From positions 96,274 to 160,273 of the forward strand of contig NZ_NBYK01000003.1 in assembly GCF_002197985.1 (NCBI RefSeq): DNA of 64,000 nucleotides. The letters are read 5' to 3'. The notes under the pieces were generated by a model. The model searched no databases. It was not told where the DNA came from and saw only the letters and a list, made by a program, of their open reading frames with translations. The DNA comes from Halopseudomonas aestusnigri. GTDB taxonomy: Bacteria > Pseudomonadota > Gammaproteobacteria > Pseudomonadales > Pseudomonadaceae. Positions 27,312-35,786 of this stretch are shown here, in pieces. Each line of letters opens with the position of its first letter. The stretch's first letter is position 1. The position numbers and the translations under genes were made by a program.

Positions 27312-29280
27312 GGCTTGGTTTCCAGTTCAGGATCAGCAGGCCGGCCAGCAACAGCGCGAGCGCCAGCGCCCAGAGGCCATTGAGGCCGAGCGAGGTCTGC
27401 GGGTACAGGCGGTGGTCGACCGGGTTCAGGTTTGGCACCGGTTGGCTGTCGAGCGGTTCGTCAGCGGCGCGTACCGGCTGCTCCTCAACGGCGACGAAGC
27501 TGGTGAAGCGGCTCATCAACTGGTGCTCCAGCGCCACCGGCAGGACTAGATCGCGCACTTCGTCCTCACCAGCACCCTCGTTCAGACGGTCCATGGCGGC
27601 TTCGATCTTGCGTCGTGCCCAGATTCTGGCAATGCCATTGCCTTGCTGCGGCTCCGGGATTTGCAGGTGTTGCTCCCACAGCGCCGGTTGACGGCCGTGC
27701 AGGGCCACTTTCTCTGGCAGTTGGTTCAGTTTCATGGCGATCAGCAACGGCTGGTCAGAGTACAGGTCGGGTAGCTTCTGCGGCCAGATTTCGGCATCGA
27801 TGCCTTCCGGCAGCTCCAGTTGCAGGTGGGTCAGTACCGGTGACTCGAGTTTCTCGAACAGCCGCTCCATGGATTGTTCAATACCGCTGCGATCATCAAT
27901 CGAGGTGAACTGGCCGCGGCCGACTTCGGCTGCCTTGCGCAGCAGGAAACTGTTGGGCGAAGCGCCAATGCCGACGGTGAAGATCCGCGCCTGACGCAGG
28001 CGCTGCTGGATCATCTGCAGAACCTCGCGCTCGTTGCTGACCGAACCGTCGGTGATGAAGATCAGCTGGCGCAAGTAGCCTGCCTCATTGGGCTGGGTCA
28101 GCGCAGCACGCAGCACCGGCAACATCTCGGTGCCGCCGCCGGCCGGCAGCCCGGCGACCCAACTGCGGGCCTCACTCAGGTTCTCTTCGCTGGCCGGCAC
28201 CGGTTCGCGATAGAGCATGCTGTACTCGCTGTTGAATTCGAGCACATTGAAACGGTCTTCGGGCTGCAGGCGGCCCAGTGCGTGAATCAGACTGCTGCGC
28301 GCCTGGCGAATGCGCTCACCTTGCATCGAGCCGGAGGTGTCGAGAATCAGAAAGACTTCGCGCGGCTGGCGCTGGCGACTGACCGGTTCGGCAGCAGGCG
28401 ACAGCATCATCAGCGCGTAGTGATCTTCGCCCACCTGTTCAGTGAACACGGCGACCTGATTGCCGGCCTCGCTCGGCAGTTGCCAGTTGAGGACGAAGTC
28501 GCGATCCATCACCACCGGATTTTCCAGCAGTTGAACGCGGTAGCGGCGGCCGTCAAAGTGGCTGCTGATGGCGTGGCTGGGGCTGCTCAGGCTGTGCAGG
28601 GCAAAGCCGCTATCAAGGGTGATCTGGATGTCGGCCTGATGGGATGGACCGTCGCGCCACAGGCTGGCGACAATCGGGCCTTCCGGGCTGGCAGAGCTGC
28701 CGCGTGGTGTGTGCTGTTGGCCATCGACCGGCTGCGGGCGGGCGTTGTAGCGCGGCGTCATGGTCAGCGGCAGGCGCAGGCTGTAGCGTCCTGCATCCGG
28801 CTGCAGCAGTTCGGTGTAGCTGAGGATGACGCTGATGGTTTCGCCTGCGCCGATGTTGGCGACCGAGGTGCTGAACAGGTTGGGCCGCTGTTGCTCGACC
28901 AGGCCGCTGCGCTGGCCGTTGTCACGGGCCTGCTGGTAGGTCTTGCGTGCCTGTTCGCGCTCCTGAATCTGGCCGTTGATCCGGCGTTCACCGATTTCCA
29001 GGGTCATGGCGTGAATGGCGGCACTCTCGCTGGTCGGCAGCACGTAGCGGCCTTCGGCAAAGGCGCCACCGGGATTGCTGAAGGATTGGCGAATCTGTAC
29101 TTCGGCGACCGGGCCGCTGATCTGTACCTGCATGTCGGTATTGAGCAGCAGGGCGGGTTGCCAGCTGCCGTCGTCCGAGCGCAGCAGGAACATGCCGGTC
29201 TCGGGGCTGTCGGTCGATGCCTGAGCGGCGTTGCTTAGCAGGCTGATACACAGCAGCAGCCAGGTGATTGCGGTTTTCAT
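27304..29280 (-). CDS. Sortase substrate with VIT and vWA domains (proteobacterial sortase target)
   Basis: The 658-residue exported protein starts with a signal peptide (MKTAITWLLLCISLLSNAAQA). Next come a VIT domain (about residues 30-170), a vWA domain with an intact MIDAS motif (LILDTSGSMQGER, near residue 320), and a long C-terminal part. The C-terminus has the layout of a sorting signal: LYPQTS, then a hydrophobic helix (LWALALALLLAGLLIL) and a basic tail (NWKPSHA). It is the dedicated substrate of the sortase encoded next. VIT-vWA proteins resemble inter-alpha-trypsin inhibitor heavy chains and bind proteins or divalent metals; its target is unknown. Confidence 0.93.
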   Translation of the reverse strand: MKTAITWLLLCISLLSNAAQASTDSPETGMFLLRSDDGSWQPALLLNTDMQVQISGPVAEVQIRQSFSNPGGAFAEGRYVLPTSESAAIHAMTLEIGERRINGQIQEREQARKTYQQARDNGQRSGLVEQQRPNLFSTSVANIGAGETISVILSYTELLQPDAGRYSLRLPLTMTPRYNARPQPVDGQQHTPRGSSASPEGPIVASLWRDGPSHQADIQITLDSGFALHSLSSPSHAISSHFDGRRYRVQLLENPVVMDRDFVLNWQLPSEAGNQVAVFTEQVGEDHYALMMLSPAAEPVSRQRQPREVFLILDTSGSMQGERIRQARSSLIHALGRLQPEDRFNVLEFNSEYSMLYREPVPASEENLSEARSWVAGLPAGGGTEMLPVLRAALTQPNEAGYLRQLIFITDGSVSNEREVLQMIQQRLRQARIFTVGIGASPNSFLLRKAAEVGRGQFTSIDDRSGIEQSMERLFEKLESPVLTHLQLELPEGIDAEIWPQKLPDLYSDQPLLIAMKLNQLPEKVALHGRQPALWEQHLQIPEPQQGNGIARIWARRKIEAAMDRLNEGAGEDEVRDLVLPVALEHQLMSRFTSFVAVEEQPVRAADEPLDSQPVPNLNPVDHRLYPQTSLGLNGLWALALALLLAGLLILNWKPSHA

Positions 29281-29377
29281 GTCGGGTCTCCCTGATGGAC
29301 GATGCCGGCAGTGTGGCGACCCTGTTTGTGCTGATTATGTGGTTTGTGTGTGGTTTGGGGCGTCTCTGAACGGTACA

Positions 29378-29393
29378 TTAACGATCACGTTAA
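29378..29393. promoter_or_regulatory. Operator-like inverted repeat upstream of mgtE
   Basis: TTAACG-ATCA-CGTTAA is a perfect inverted repeat 24 bases before the mgtE start, in the 136-base gap to the sortase-substrate gene. It could be an operator for either gene. No regulator is known for it. Confidence 0.4.
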
Positions 29394-29416
29394 ACGCTGC
29401 TGGAGCATGCCTGCCT

Positions 29417-31039
29417 ATGACCGACACCGACAGCCAGACCACCCGCACCGAGCTGGACGCCATTATCGAGGCGTTGCACCGGGACAAGCGCAAGCGGGTG
29501 CGCAAGCTGTTGCGTGGGATGCATCCCGGCAAGGTCGCCAGTCTGCTGGAGGCGCTTGATGGCGCCGAGCGCCTTGCCCTTTGGCAGCACATTGATGATG
29601 ACCGCGAAGAGCAGGTGCTAAAGCATCTGACGCCACTGCTCGGCGTCCAGCTGCGCCGTGAGCCCGATACCTCCGACCTGACCGACGAAGATGAGGAAGG
29701 CGAGGGTGCTACTACCCAGATCGCTCGGGTCCGTGACGCGCTGGAGGCCGGCAAGTTCAAGCGCGTCGGCAAGGCGTTCCGGCAGATGCATCCGGCCAAG
29801 GCTGCCGGCCTGCTCGAAGCGTTGCCTCCGGCCGAGCGCAGCACCGTGTGGGAGATGCTCGATGCCGAGCGTGCGGGCAAGATCCTGGTGCACCTGCATG
29901 ACGAGGTCCGTGCCCGGCTGGCGCTGGAAATGGACGAGGACGAGCTGGTCGCCGCCGCCCGCAAGCTCGACCTGGATGATCTGGTTGACCTGATTCAGGC
30001 GCTGCCCAGTGACAGCGGCCGGCAGCTGTTGCAGGCGATGGATGTGCGCAAGCGCCAGCAGTTGCTGTCGATGCTCTCCTACCCTGAGGACTCGGCCGGT
30101 GGCCTGATGAACACCGACCATATTTCGGTGCGCGCCGATGTGCGGGTGGGGTCGGTATTGCGTTATCTGCGTCTGCTTGAAGATCTGCCGGACCATACCG
30201 ACAAGGTGATGGTGGTAGACCGCAAGAATCGTTACCAGGGCGTTCTGCGTCTGAGCCGACTGGTCACCAGTGCCCCCGAACTGGCTGTCAGCGAGGTGAT
30301 GGACAGCGACTTTCAGCCGCTGGATGTGATGTTGCCAAGCCACGATGTAGCCCGCCGGTTTGAGGACCTGGATATTCTCTCCGCTGCGGTGGTCGACGAA
30401 GACGGCCTGTTGCTCGGGCGCATCACCGTTGACGACGTAATGGACCTGATCCGCGAAGACTCCGAGCGCACCATGATGAACATGGCGGGTCTGGACGACG
30501 AAGCCGACATGTTTGCGCCGGTCCTGACCAGCAGCCGGCGCCGGGCGGTGTGGCTGGGGATCAATCTGGTTACCGCGTTTCTGGCGGCCTGGGTTATCGG
30601 CCTGTTCCAGGGCACGCTGGAGCAGCTGGTGGCGTTGGCGGTATTGATGCCGATTGTCGCCAGCATGGGCGGGATTGCCGGCAGCCAGACGCTGACCCTG
30701 GTGGTGCGCGGCATGGCGCTAGGTCAGGTTGAGGGTGGTAACGCGCGGCTGCTGCTGGGCAAGGAAATTGGCATTGCCTGCCTCAATGGGGTGCTCTGGG
30801 CGCTGGTGGTCGCCGCCTTGGCTGTGGCCTGGTTTGGCAGCTGGCAACTTGGAGCAGTGATTGCCGCCGCCATTTTGCTCAACCTGCTGTGCGCGGCGGT
30901 CTCAGGACTGCTTATTCCGCTGCTGTTGCGCCGTGTTGGTGTCGACCCGGCGCTGGCCGGCAGTGTCATCCTGACCACGGTGACCGACGTGGTGGGCTTT
31001 CTGGCCTTCCTTGGTCTGGCGACGCTGTTTCTGCTCTGA
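29417..31039 (+). CDS. mgtE: Magnesium transporter MgtE with duplicated N-terminal repeat
   Basis: MgtE is a Mg2+-gated magnesium channel of the inner membrane. The 540-residue protein has the superhelical MgtE-N domain, two CBS domains (roughly residues 225-345) and five C-terminal membrane helices with the pore segment PIVASMGGIAGSQTLTLVVRG. It is longer than usual (about 450-480). The extra N-terminal part is a repeat: LLRGMHPGKVASLLEALDG near residue 35 recurs as FRQMHPAKAAGLLEALPP near residue 115. An acidic linker (DLTDEDEEGEGA) joins them. The start MTDTDSQ at 29417 has only a weak, distant ribosome binding site. Confidence 0.93.
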   Translation: MTDTDSQTTRTELDAIIEALHRDKRKRVRKLLRGMHPGKVASLLEALDGAERLALWQHIDDDREEQVLKHLTPLLGVQLRREPDTSDLTDEDEEGEGATTQIARVRDALEAGKFKRVGKAFRQMHPAKAAGLLEALPPAERSTVWEMLDAERAGKILVHLHDEVRARLALEMDEDELVAAARKLDLDDLVDLIQALPSDSGRQLLQAMDVRKRQQLLSMLSYPEDSAGGLMNTDHISVRADVRVGSVLRYLRLLEDLPDHTDKVMVVDRKNRYQGVLRLSRLVTSAPELAVSEVMDSDFQPLDVMLPSHDVARRFEDLDILSAAVVDEDGLLLGRITVDDVMDLIREDSERTMMNMAGLDDEADMFAPVLTSSRRRAVWLGINLVTAFLAAWVIGLFQGTLEQLVALAVLMPIVASMGGIAGSQTLTLVVRGMALGQVEGGNARLLLGKEIGIACLNGVLWALVVAALAVAWFGSWQLGAVIAAAILLNLLCAAVSGLLIPLLLRRVGVDPALAGSVILTTVTDVVGFLAFLGLATLFLL

Positions 31040-31048
31040 GCCTGCTGC

Positions 31049-31459
31049 TCAGTCGATCGGGTTGCTGACGCTCTCGATCTCACGTTTGACGTACATCGGA
31101 TCGTCAATGTTGCGAAACTTCACATCGCTGATGCCACGGCCGGTTAGCTTGACCGTGCCGTAGCCGAACATCCGCCCCCAAATGCTTTGCTCGATCTCGA
31201 CGGTCTCGATCGAGCTGAGCTTCATCTCTTCGGTATGCCGGCTGATGATGCCGGTTTTCAGGATCACACGCTTGTTTGTTACGCCCTGCTCGATGGAGCG
31301 CAAGGGAAAGTATTCATACAGCGCAAGCAGCCAGGTCAGGCCGAAGGTCACCAGACCGAGTACCAGCCAGCAGTACATCGGCACCTTGGCGAACCAGTGC
31401 AGTTGAAAAACCTTGTGAATGACCTCGCCGCTGGACAGCGACTCTTCGATATATGACAT
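31049..31459 (-). CDS. Bacterial PH domain protein, membrane-anchored
   Basis: The 136-residue protein has two adjacent hydrophobic helices (VPMYCWLVLGLVTFGLTWLLAL, residues about 27-48) followed by a bacterial PH (YdbS/DUF304-type) domain. The domain shows the typical TNKRVILKTGIISRHTEEMKLSSIETVEIEQSIWGRMFGYGTV pattern. These proteins sit in the inner membrane with the PH domain in the cytoplasm; function is unknown. It ends 10 bases from the convergent mgtE. Confidence 0.88.
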   Translation of the reverse strand: MSYIEESLSSGEVIHKVFQLHWFAKVPMYCWLVLGLVTFGLTWLLALYEYFPLRSIEQGVTNKRVILKTGIISRHTEEMKLSSIETVEIEQSIWGRMFGYGTVKLTGRGISDVKFRNIDDPMYVKREIESVSNPID

Positions 31460-31567
31460 CGGTGCATTTCCCTCAAATGTGTGCTGCCGGGCACTCTAGC
31501 GAATTAGCCGCTGCTGGGACAGTGCCGCCGGGTTGGTGGTTCCGGTTAGCGGTGCTGAATATATATG

Positions 31568-31577
31568 TAGCTTGCTA
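31568..31577. promoter_or_regulatory. Second SlyA-like half-matching operator
   Basis: TAGC-TT-GCTA, a perfect 10-base inverted repeat, shares its TAGC/GCTA arms with the exact SlyA box at 31606-31617. The two centres are 39 bases apart. It lies in an AT-rich tract. Confidence 0.5.
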
Positions 31578-31604
31578 AATAAATTTATCCGAGTAAGCTT
31601 TATG

Positions 31605-31618
31605 GTTAGCAAGCTAAC
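31605..31618. promoter_or_regulatory. Exact SlyA box (autoregulatory operator)
   Basis: GTTAGC-AA-GCTAAC contains TTAGCAAGCTAA (31606-31617), identical to the published SlyA consensus of enterobacteria. It is centred 25 bases before the start codon of the SlyA-type regulator gene, in position to block transcription of the regulator-efflux operon. Confidence 0.8.
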
Positions 31619-31636
31619 TATGTGCTGGAGTTGTCC

Positions 31637-32125
31637 ATGAAACAGAGTCAAATCGTGCCGGCGCTGCACGAAACGTTGAAGCCTTCGATGGGCGCGGCGA
31701 TGGGGCGGGTGCATCGCCTGTGGCGTGCAGCCATCAATCAGGCAGTCGGGGATCTGGGTATCACCGAGGCGCGCTGGAGTGTGATGCTGCATCTGGCCAA
31801 GGTGGGCGAGGGCTGTACCCAGCAGATGCTGGCAGATGAGCTGGCGATCGAGATGCCGTCATTGACGCGGACGCTTAATCAGTTACAGGAGCAGGGTCTG
31901 ATCGAACGCCGGCGCGACGCCAAGGATCGCCGGGTTCACGCGCTCTGGTTTACCGAGGCAGGCCATCAGCGTATTGCCGACATGGGCGTGCATATCGAGC
32001 GGGTGCGCAAGCAGATTTATGCCGGTTTGAGTGACTCTCAGCTGGATGCCTTTGCCGAGGTGCTGCTGGCGATGGAGGCGAATGTGCGCTCCCTGCTGGG
32101 CGGGGAGCGGGAGGCTGGCGAATGA
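31637..32125 (+). CDS. SlyA-type MarR-family transcriptional regulator
   Basis: The 162-residue winged-helix regulator is close to SlyA: the dimer helix GRVHRLWRAAINQAV, the recognition-helix segment EMPSLTRTLNQLQEQGLIERR, and the wing DAKDRRVHALWFTEAG. The enterobacterial equivalents are QPSLVRTLDQLEEKGLI and SDRRAKRIKLTE. An exact SlyA operator lies just upstream. It is followed, with an ATGA overlap, by an HlyD-type protein and a DUF2955 permease, so it probably represses its own efflux operon until a small aromatic ligand binds. ATG 31637 has GGAG six bases upstream. Confidence 0.92.
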   Translation: MKQSQIVPALHETLKPSMGAAMGRVHRLWRAAINQAVGDLGITEARWSVMLHLAKVGEGCTQQMLADELAIEMPSLTRTLNQLQEQGLIERRRDAKDRRVHALWFTEAGHQRIADMGVHIERVRKQIYAGLSDSQLDAFAEVLLAMEANVRSLLGGEREAGE

Positions 32126-33186
32126 CGCCCGATCAGGTTTTTGCCCGCTGGGTGCGGGCATCGTTGCTGCTGTTTGCCGTGGTCTTCTGCTACTTTCTGG
32201 CCGCCGACCTGTGGATGCCGGTGACGCCGCAGTCGCGGGTCATCCACCCGGTTATTCGGGTTGCCCCGCAGGTGGCCGGTGAAGTGGTCGAGGTCGCGGT
32301 GGAGGATAACCAGCACGTCGTTGCCGGCGATCTTCTGCTGCGTATCGATCCACGGCCTTATGCGCTGGCTGTTCAGCAGGCCCAATTAGTGCTGGAGGCC
32401 GCCGAGCGAGACAATTCGGGTATCGATGCATCAATCGCGGCTGCCCAGGCGCGGGTGCGGTCGGCACAGGTGCGCAGCGCGGAGCTGGCCCGCGAGCGTG
32501 ATCGGCTGCAGCGGCTGCTGGCCAGTCATAACGTGTCTCGGCAAAGCTACGAACAGGTTGTTGCCAGCTCGCAGGCGGCTCAGGCTGAGCTGGCCAGCCT
32601 GCAGGCGCAGGTCCGGCAGTTGCAGGTGCAGCGTGGCGAAGGGGATCAGGGCAATCTGCGCCTGCGTCAGGCGCAAAATGCGCTGGAACAGGCCATGTTG
32701 AATCTGAATTTTACCGAGGTGCGCGCCCAGAGCGACGGTGTGGTATCCAACCTGCAGGTGCGTCCCGGTACCTATGCGGTCGCCGGGGCTGCGCTGATGG
32801 CTCTGGTTGCAGATGATGCCGATGTGGTAGCCGATTTTCGCGAGAAGTCGCTGTCGCACATGGACGTGGGCGAGCCCGCTGCGGTTGTATTTGATGCCAT
32901 TCCCGGGCGGGTATTCGAGGCTCACGTAACGGGTGTTGCAGCCGGTACTCGGGCCGGACAGTTGCTGCCTGACGGTTCGCTGGCTGCACCGGAAACATCC
33001 GATCGCTGGGTGCGTGACGCCCAGCGTCAGCGCGTCCACCTGGTGCTGGACGAAGAGCCCGGGCTGCTGTCGCAGTTGCCGACAGGCGCTCGAGCCACCG
33101 TGCAATTGTTTCCGGTCGGCGGCCCGGCCCGGTGGCTTGGCCGGGCGCAGGTAGGTCTGCTCAGCCTGATGCACTACATCTACTGA
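32122..33186 (+). CDS. HlyD/EmrA-type membrane fusion protein
   Basis: The 354-residue protein has one N-terminal membrane helix (ASLLLFAVVFCYFLAADLW), then biotinyl-lipoyl halves (VIRVAPQVAGEVVEVAVEDNQHV and the matching NLNFTEVRAQSDGVVSNLQV) around a coiled-coil hairpin of about 100 residues rich in Ala, Gln and Arg. A beta-barrel follows. This is the periplasmic adaptor of an efflux system, pairing with the inner membrane DUF2955 protein. It is coupled to the regulator gene (ATGA). The layout parallels slyA-ydhJK of E. coli. Confidence 0.93.
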   Translation: MTPDQVFARWVRASLLLFAVVFCYFLAADLWMPVTPQSRVIHPVIRVAPQVAGEVVEVAVEDNQHVVAGDLLLRIDPRPYALAVQQAQLVLEAAERDNSGIDASIAAAQARVRSAQVRSAELARERDRLQRLLASHNVSRQSYEQVVASSQAAQAELASLQAQVRQLQVQRGEGDQGNLRLRQAQNALEQAMLNLNFTEVRAQSDGVVSNLQVRPGTYAVAGAALMALVADDADVVADFREKSLSHMDVGEPAAVVFDAIPGRVFEAHVTGVAAGTRAGQLLPDGSLAAPETSDRWVRDAQRQRVHLVLDEEPGLLSQLPTGARATVQLFPVGGPARWLGRAQVGLLSLMHYIY

Positions 33187-33194
33187 GGTTGCCG

Positions 33195-34250
33195 ATGAAG
33201 CCCATCCTGCTTACCAGCAAACGGCATCTGGACGACAACGATGTGCGCCAGTGCCTGCGTATCGCCTTTGGCGGCATGCTCGGTTTTATCCTGTGCAAGC
33301 TGATGGGCTGGAACTATGGCGCCTTTTTCGTCGTGCAGCCGATTCTGTTGCTGGGCATTGTTCCGGTGATTAACGCCCATATGCTGCGCCAGTTTGTCGC
33401 CAACATGCTGGTGGTTTCGCTCGCCGTGCTGGTGGTGCAGGGGCTGTTTGGTGACAAACCGGTGCCAATGACATTGCTGGTCATGGGCATGTTCGCGCTG
33501 CTGTTCGGGCAGATGAGCGGTGGCGCCAACTTCCTGTTTGGTGCCATGTCGGTGGTCAACATGTCGATGCAGCTCCATTTCGCCAGCTATCCTCAGGCCG
33601 ATATCGGCGACATTGTTGCCAGCAACATCGTCTCGGTTTTCAGCACCCTGTTCATCGCCCTGCTGATGCAGCAGCTATTCCCCGATGTTGCGCCGCGCGC
33701 GCCGCGTCCATTGGTGCGCAAATCCGCCAGCACCCGACGTCACGAAGTGATACTGGCCACCACGGTCGCCACTGCCTCGTTCATTGTATTTCAGGTATTC
33801 AATTTACAGAGCGGGCTGTCGGCGCAGGTCGCCAGTATTCTGGTGCTGTTCCCGCTGAACTGGCGCGGGGCCGGGCCTGCGGGCTGGAACCGTGCGCTGG
33901 GAACGCTGGTGGGCTGCAATCTTGGGCTGGTTGTTCAATTGGTGCTGATGGACCACTTTGATGTGTTGCCGTTCGTGGCGGCCGGCCTGTGGATTTGCCT
34001 GATGCTGTTTGCCCGCATTCACATGCTGGAGGTTGGATCCGGCGCTGGTTTTGCTGCCTTGACCACCATGGCGATTCTGTTCGGTCAGTACCTCACGCCC
34101 CGTCAGGACCTGTTCTACAGTGCTCTGTATCGATTCTGGTCACTGTCGCTGTCAGTGCTGTTGTCGCTGTCGGCGATTTATCTGTTGCATCTGCTGCTTG
34201 ATCGATTTGCCGCCACGCGCTGGGCCGCGCCGAAGCCGGTTTCGGTCTAA
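33195..34250 (+). CDS. DUF2955 inner membrane protein, FUSC/aromatic-acid-exporter type
   Basis: The 351-residue protein has about ten membrane helices in two similar halves, each beginning near a LRIAFGG or RRHEVILATTVA segment. This matches DUF2955 and the broader FUSC/AaeB-like exporters. It likely forms the inner membrane part of an efflux system with the preceding HlyD-type protein. The substrate is unknown; aromatic acids are typical for relatives. ATG 33195 follows GAGG. An in-frame start 63 bases upstream overlaps the previous gene and is unlikely. Confidence 0.88.
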   Translation: MKPILLTSKRHLDDNDVRQCLRIAFGGMLGFILCKLMGWNYGAFFVVQPILLLGIVPVINAHMLRQFVANMLVVSLAVLVVQGLFGDKPVPMTLLVMGMFALLFGQMSGGANFLFGAMSVVNMSMQLHFASYPQADIGDIVASNIVSVFSTLFIALLMQQLFPDVAPRAPRPLVRKSASTRRHEVILATTVATASFIVFQVFNLQSGLSAQVASILVLFPLNWRGAGPAGWNRALGTLVGCNLGLVVQLVLMDHFDVLPFVAAGLWICLMLFARIHMLEVGSGAGFAALTTMAILFGQYLTPRQDLFYSALYRFWSLSLSVLLSLSAIYLLHLLLDRFAATRWAAPKPVSV

Positions 34251-34313
34251 CCGTAGTACCCGGCGCGGGCGACGAGTATGATGTGCCGATCTTCCTGTCT
34301 GGGGACCCTCTGC

Positions 34314-35762
34314 ATGTTGCGGTTTTTGCGTCCGGTGCTGTTTGTTTGCGGCATTCTTGTACTGATCATGGCTGGTCTGATGCTCAGTGTCGCGGTGTTT
34401 GCCTGGTGGCGACAGGACCCGGAAATGCAGGTATTTCTGACATCGTTCGCGGTCACACTCGGTTGCGGCCTCGCGATGGTGCTGGGCTGCCGGGATAAGG
34501 GCTTTCATCTGGTTTCGCGTCAGCTCTATCTGCTCACCAGTCTGAGCTGGGTGCTGCTCTCGCTGTTTGGCGCATTGCCACTGTTCTTCAGTCATTTTCA
34601 GCTCAGCGCCGAAGATGCGGTGTTCGAGGCGGTGTCCGGGATTACCACCACAGGCTCGACCATTCTCAGCGGTATCGAACACCTCGCGCCCAGTCTGCTG
34701 CTCTGGCGCTCGCTGCTGCAGTGGATTGGTGGTCTGGGGGTGATCGGTATGGCGGTGTCGATTCTGCCGTTTCTGCGCGTTGGCGGCATGCGCCTGTTCC
34801 ACACCGAGTCCTCCGACTGGTCGGACAAGTCCATCCCGCGGGTCCAGTCGCTGGCTCGCATGCTGGTGGCGACCTACCTGGGCCTGACCGTCAGCTGTGT
34901 GTTCAGTTACTGGTTGGCCGGCATGAACCTGTTTGATGCGATCAATCATGCAATGGCGACGGTATCGACCGGCGGGTTTGCGACCGATGATCGCTCCATG
35001 GGCCGCTTCCCGCTGGAGGTGCTGTGGGTGTCGATCCTGTTCATGACCCTCAGCGCGTTACCGTTTACCTTGCTGATAGCCTTCTTTAGGCGACCCTCGC
35101 TGCATGTGCTCAACAACCAGCAGGTAATCGGCTTCCTCTGCATTATCGGCGCGGTATCGCTGTTACTGACGGCTGACCTGATCGATCTGCATCTGGCCGA
35201 GCCCTTCGTGGCCTTCACCCAGGCGACTTTCAACCTGGTCTCGGTGATTACGACCACCGGCTTCGCCTCGGCCGACTACACCCAGTGGGGCACTTTCAGC
35301 ATCGCCCTGTTTTTTGTGGTGATGTTTATCGGTGGTTGCTCGGGATCCACCAGCGGCGGCATGAAGGTGTTTCGCTTTCAGCTCAGTTATCTGTTTCTGC
35401 GTACCCAGGTTCGCAAGCTGATTCACCCCAACGGGGTATTTGTCACCCAGTACAACGGCAGGCCGGTGCAGGATGACATTATTCTCTCGGCCGTCGCGTT
35501 CTCCTTCCTGTTTTTCATGACGCTGGGCGTGGTGACGCTGCTGCTGGCGCTGATGGGCCTGGATTTGATCACCAGCCTGACCGCAGCGGCTACCGCGCTG
35601 ACCAACGTCGGGCCCGGGCTGGGTGATGTCATTGGCCCGGCGGGTAATTTTGCTACCCTGCCAGTGGCGGCCAAATGGCTGTTGTCGTTCGCCATGTTGA
35701 TGGGGCGGCTGGAGTTGCTGACCCTGATGGTGCTTTTTACGCCGGTGTTCTGGCGTGGCTAA
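34314..35762 (+). CDS. trkH: Trk potassium uptake channel TrkH
   Basis: The 482-residue membrane protein has four M1-P-M2 repeats with the potassium filter glycines: SGITTTGSTIL, MATVSTGGFATD, VSVITTTGFASAD and ATALTNVGPGLG. The GGCSGSTSGGMKVFRF segment of the gating loop is intact. Length matches E. coli TrkH (483). ATG 34314 was chosen by family start with GGGGA upstream. trkA follows after 24 bases, so the channel and its regulatory subunit are co-expressed. Confidence 0.96.
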   Translation: MLRFLRPVLFVCGILVLIMAGLMLSVAVFAWWRQDPEMQVFLTSFAVTLGCGLAMVLGCRDKGFHLVSRQLYLLTSLSWVLLSLFGALPLFFSHFQLSAEDAVFEAVSGITTTGSTILSGIEHLAPSLLLWRSLLQWIGGLGVIGMAVSILPFLRVGGMRLFHTESSDWSDKSIPRVQSLARMLVATYLGLTVSCVFSYWLAGMNLFDAINHAMATVSTGGFATDDRSMGRFPLEVLWVSILFMTLSALPFTLLIAFFRRPSLHVLNNQQVIGFLCIIGAVSLLLTADLIDLHLAEPFVAFTQATFNLVSVITTTGFASADYTQWGTFSIALFFVVMFIGGCSGSTSGGMKVFRFQLSYLFLRTQVRKLIHPNGVFVTQYNGRPVQDDIILSAVAFSFLFFMTLGVVTLLLALMGLDLITSLTAAATALTNVGPGLGDVIGPAGNFATLPVAAKWLLSFAMLMGRLELLTLMVLFTPVFWRG

Positions 35763-35786
35763 CGCGGAATTTAAAGGGGATAGGGC

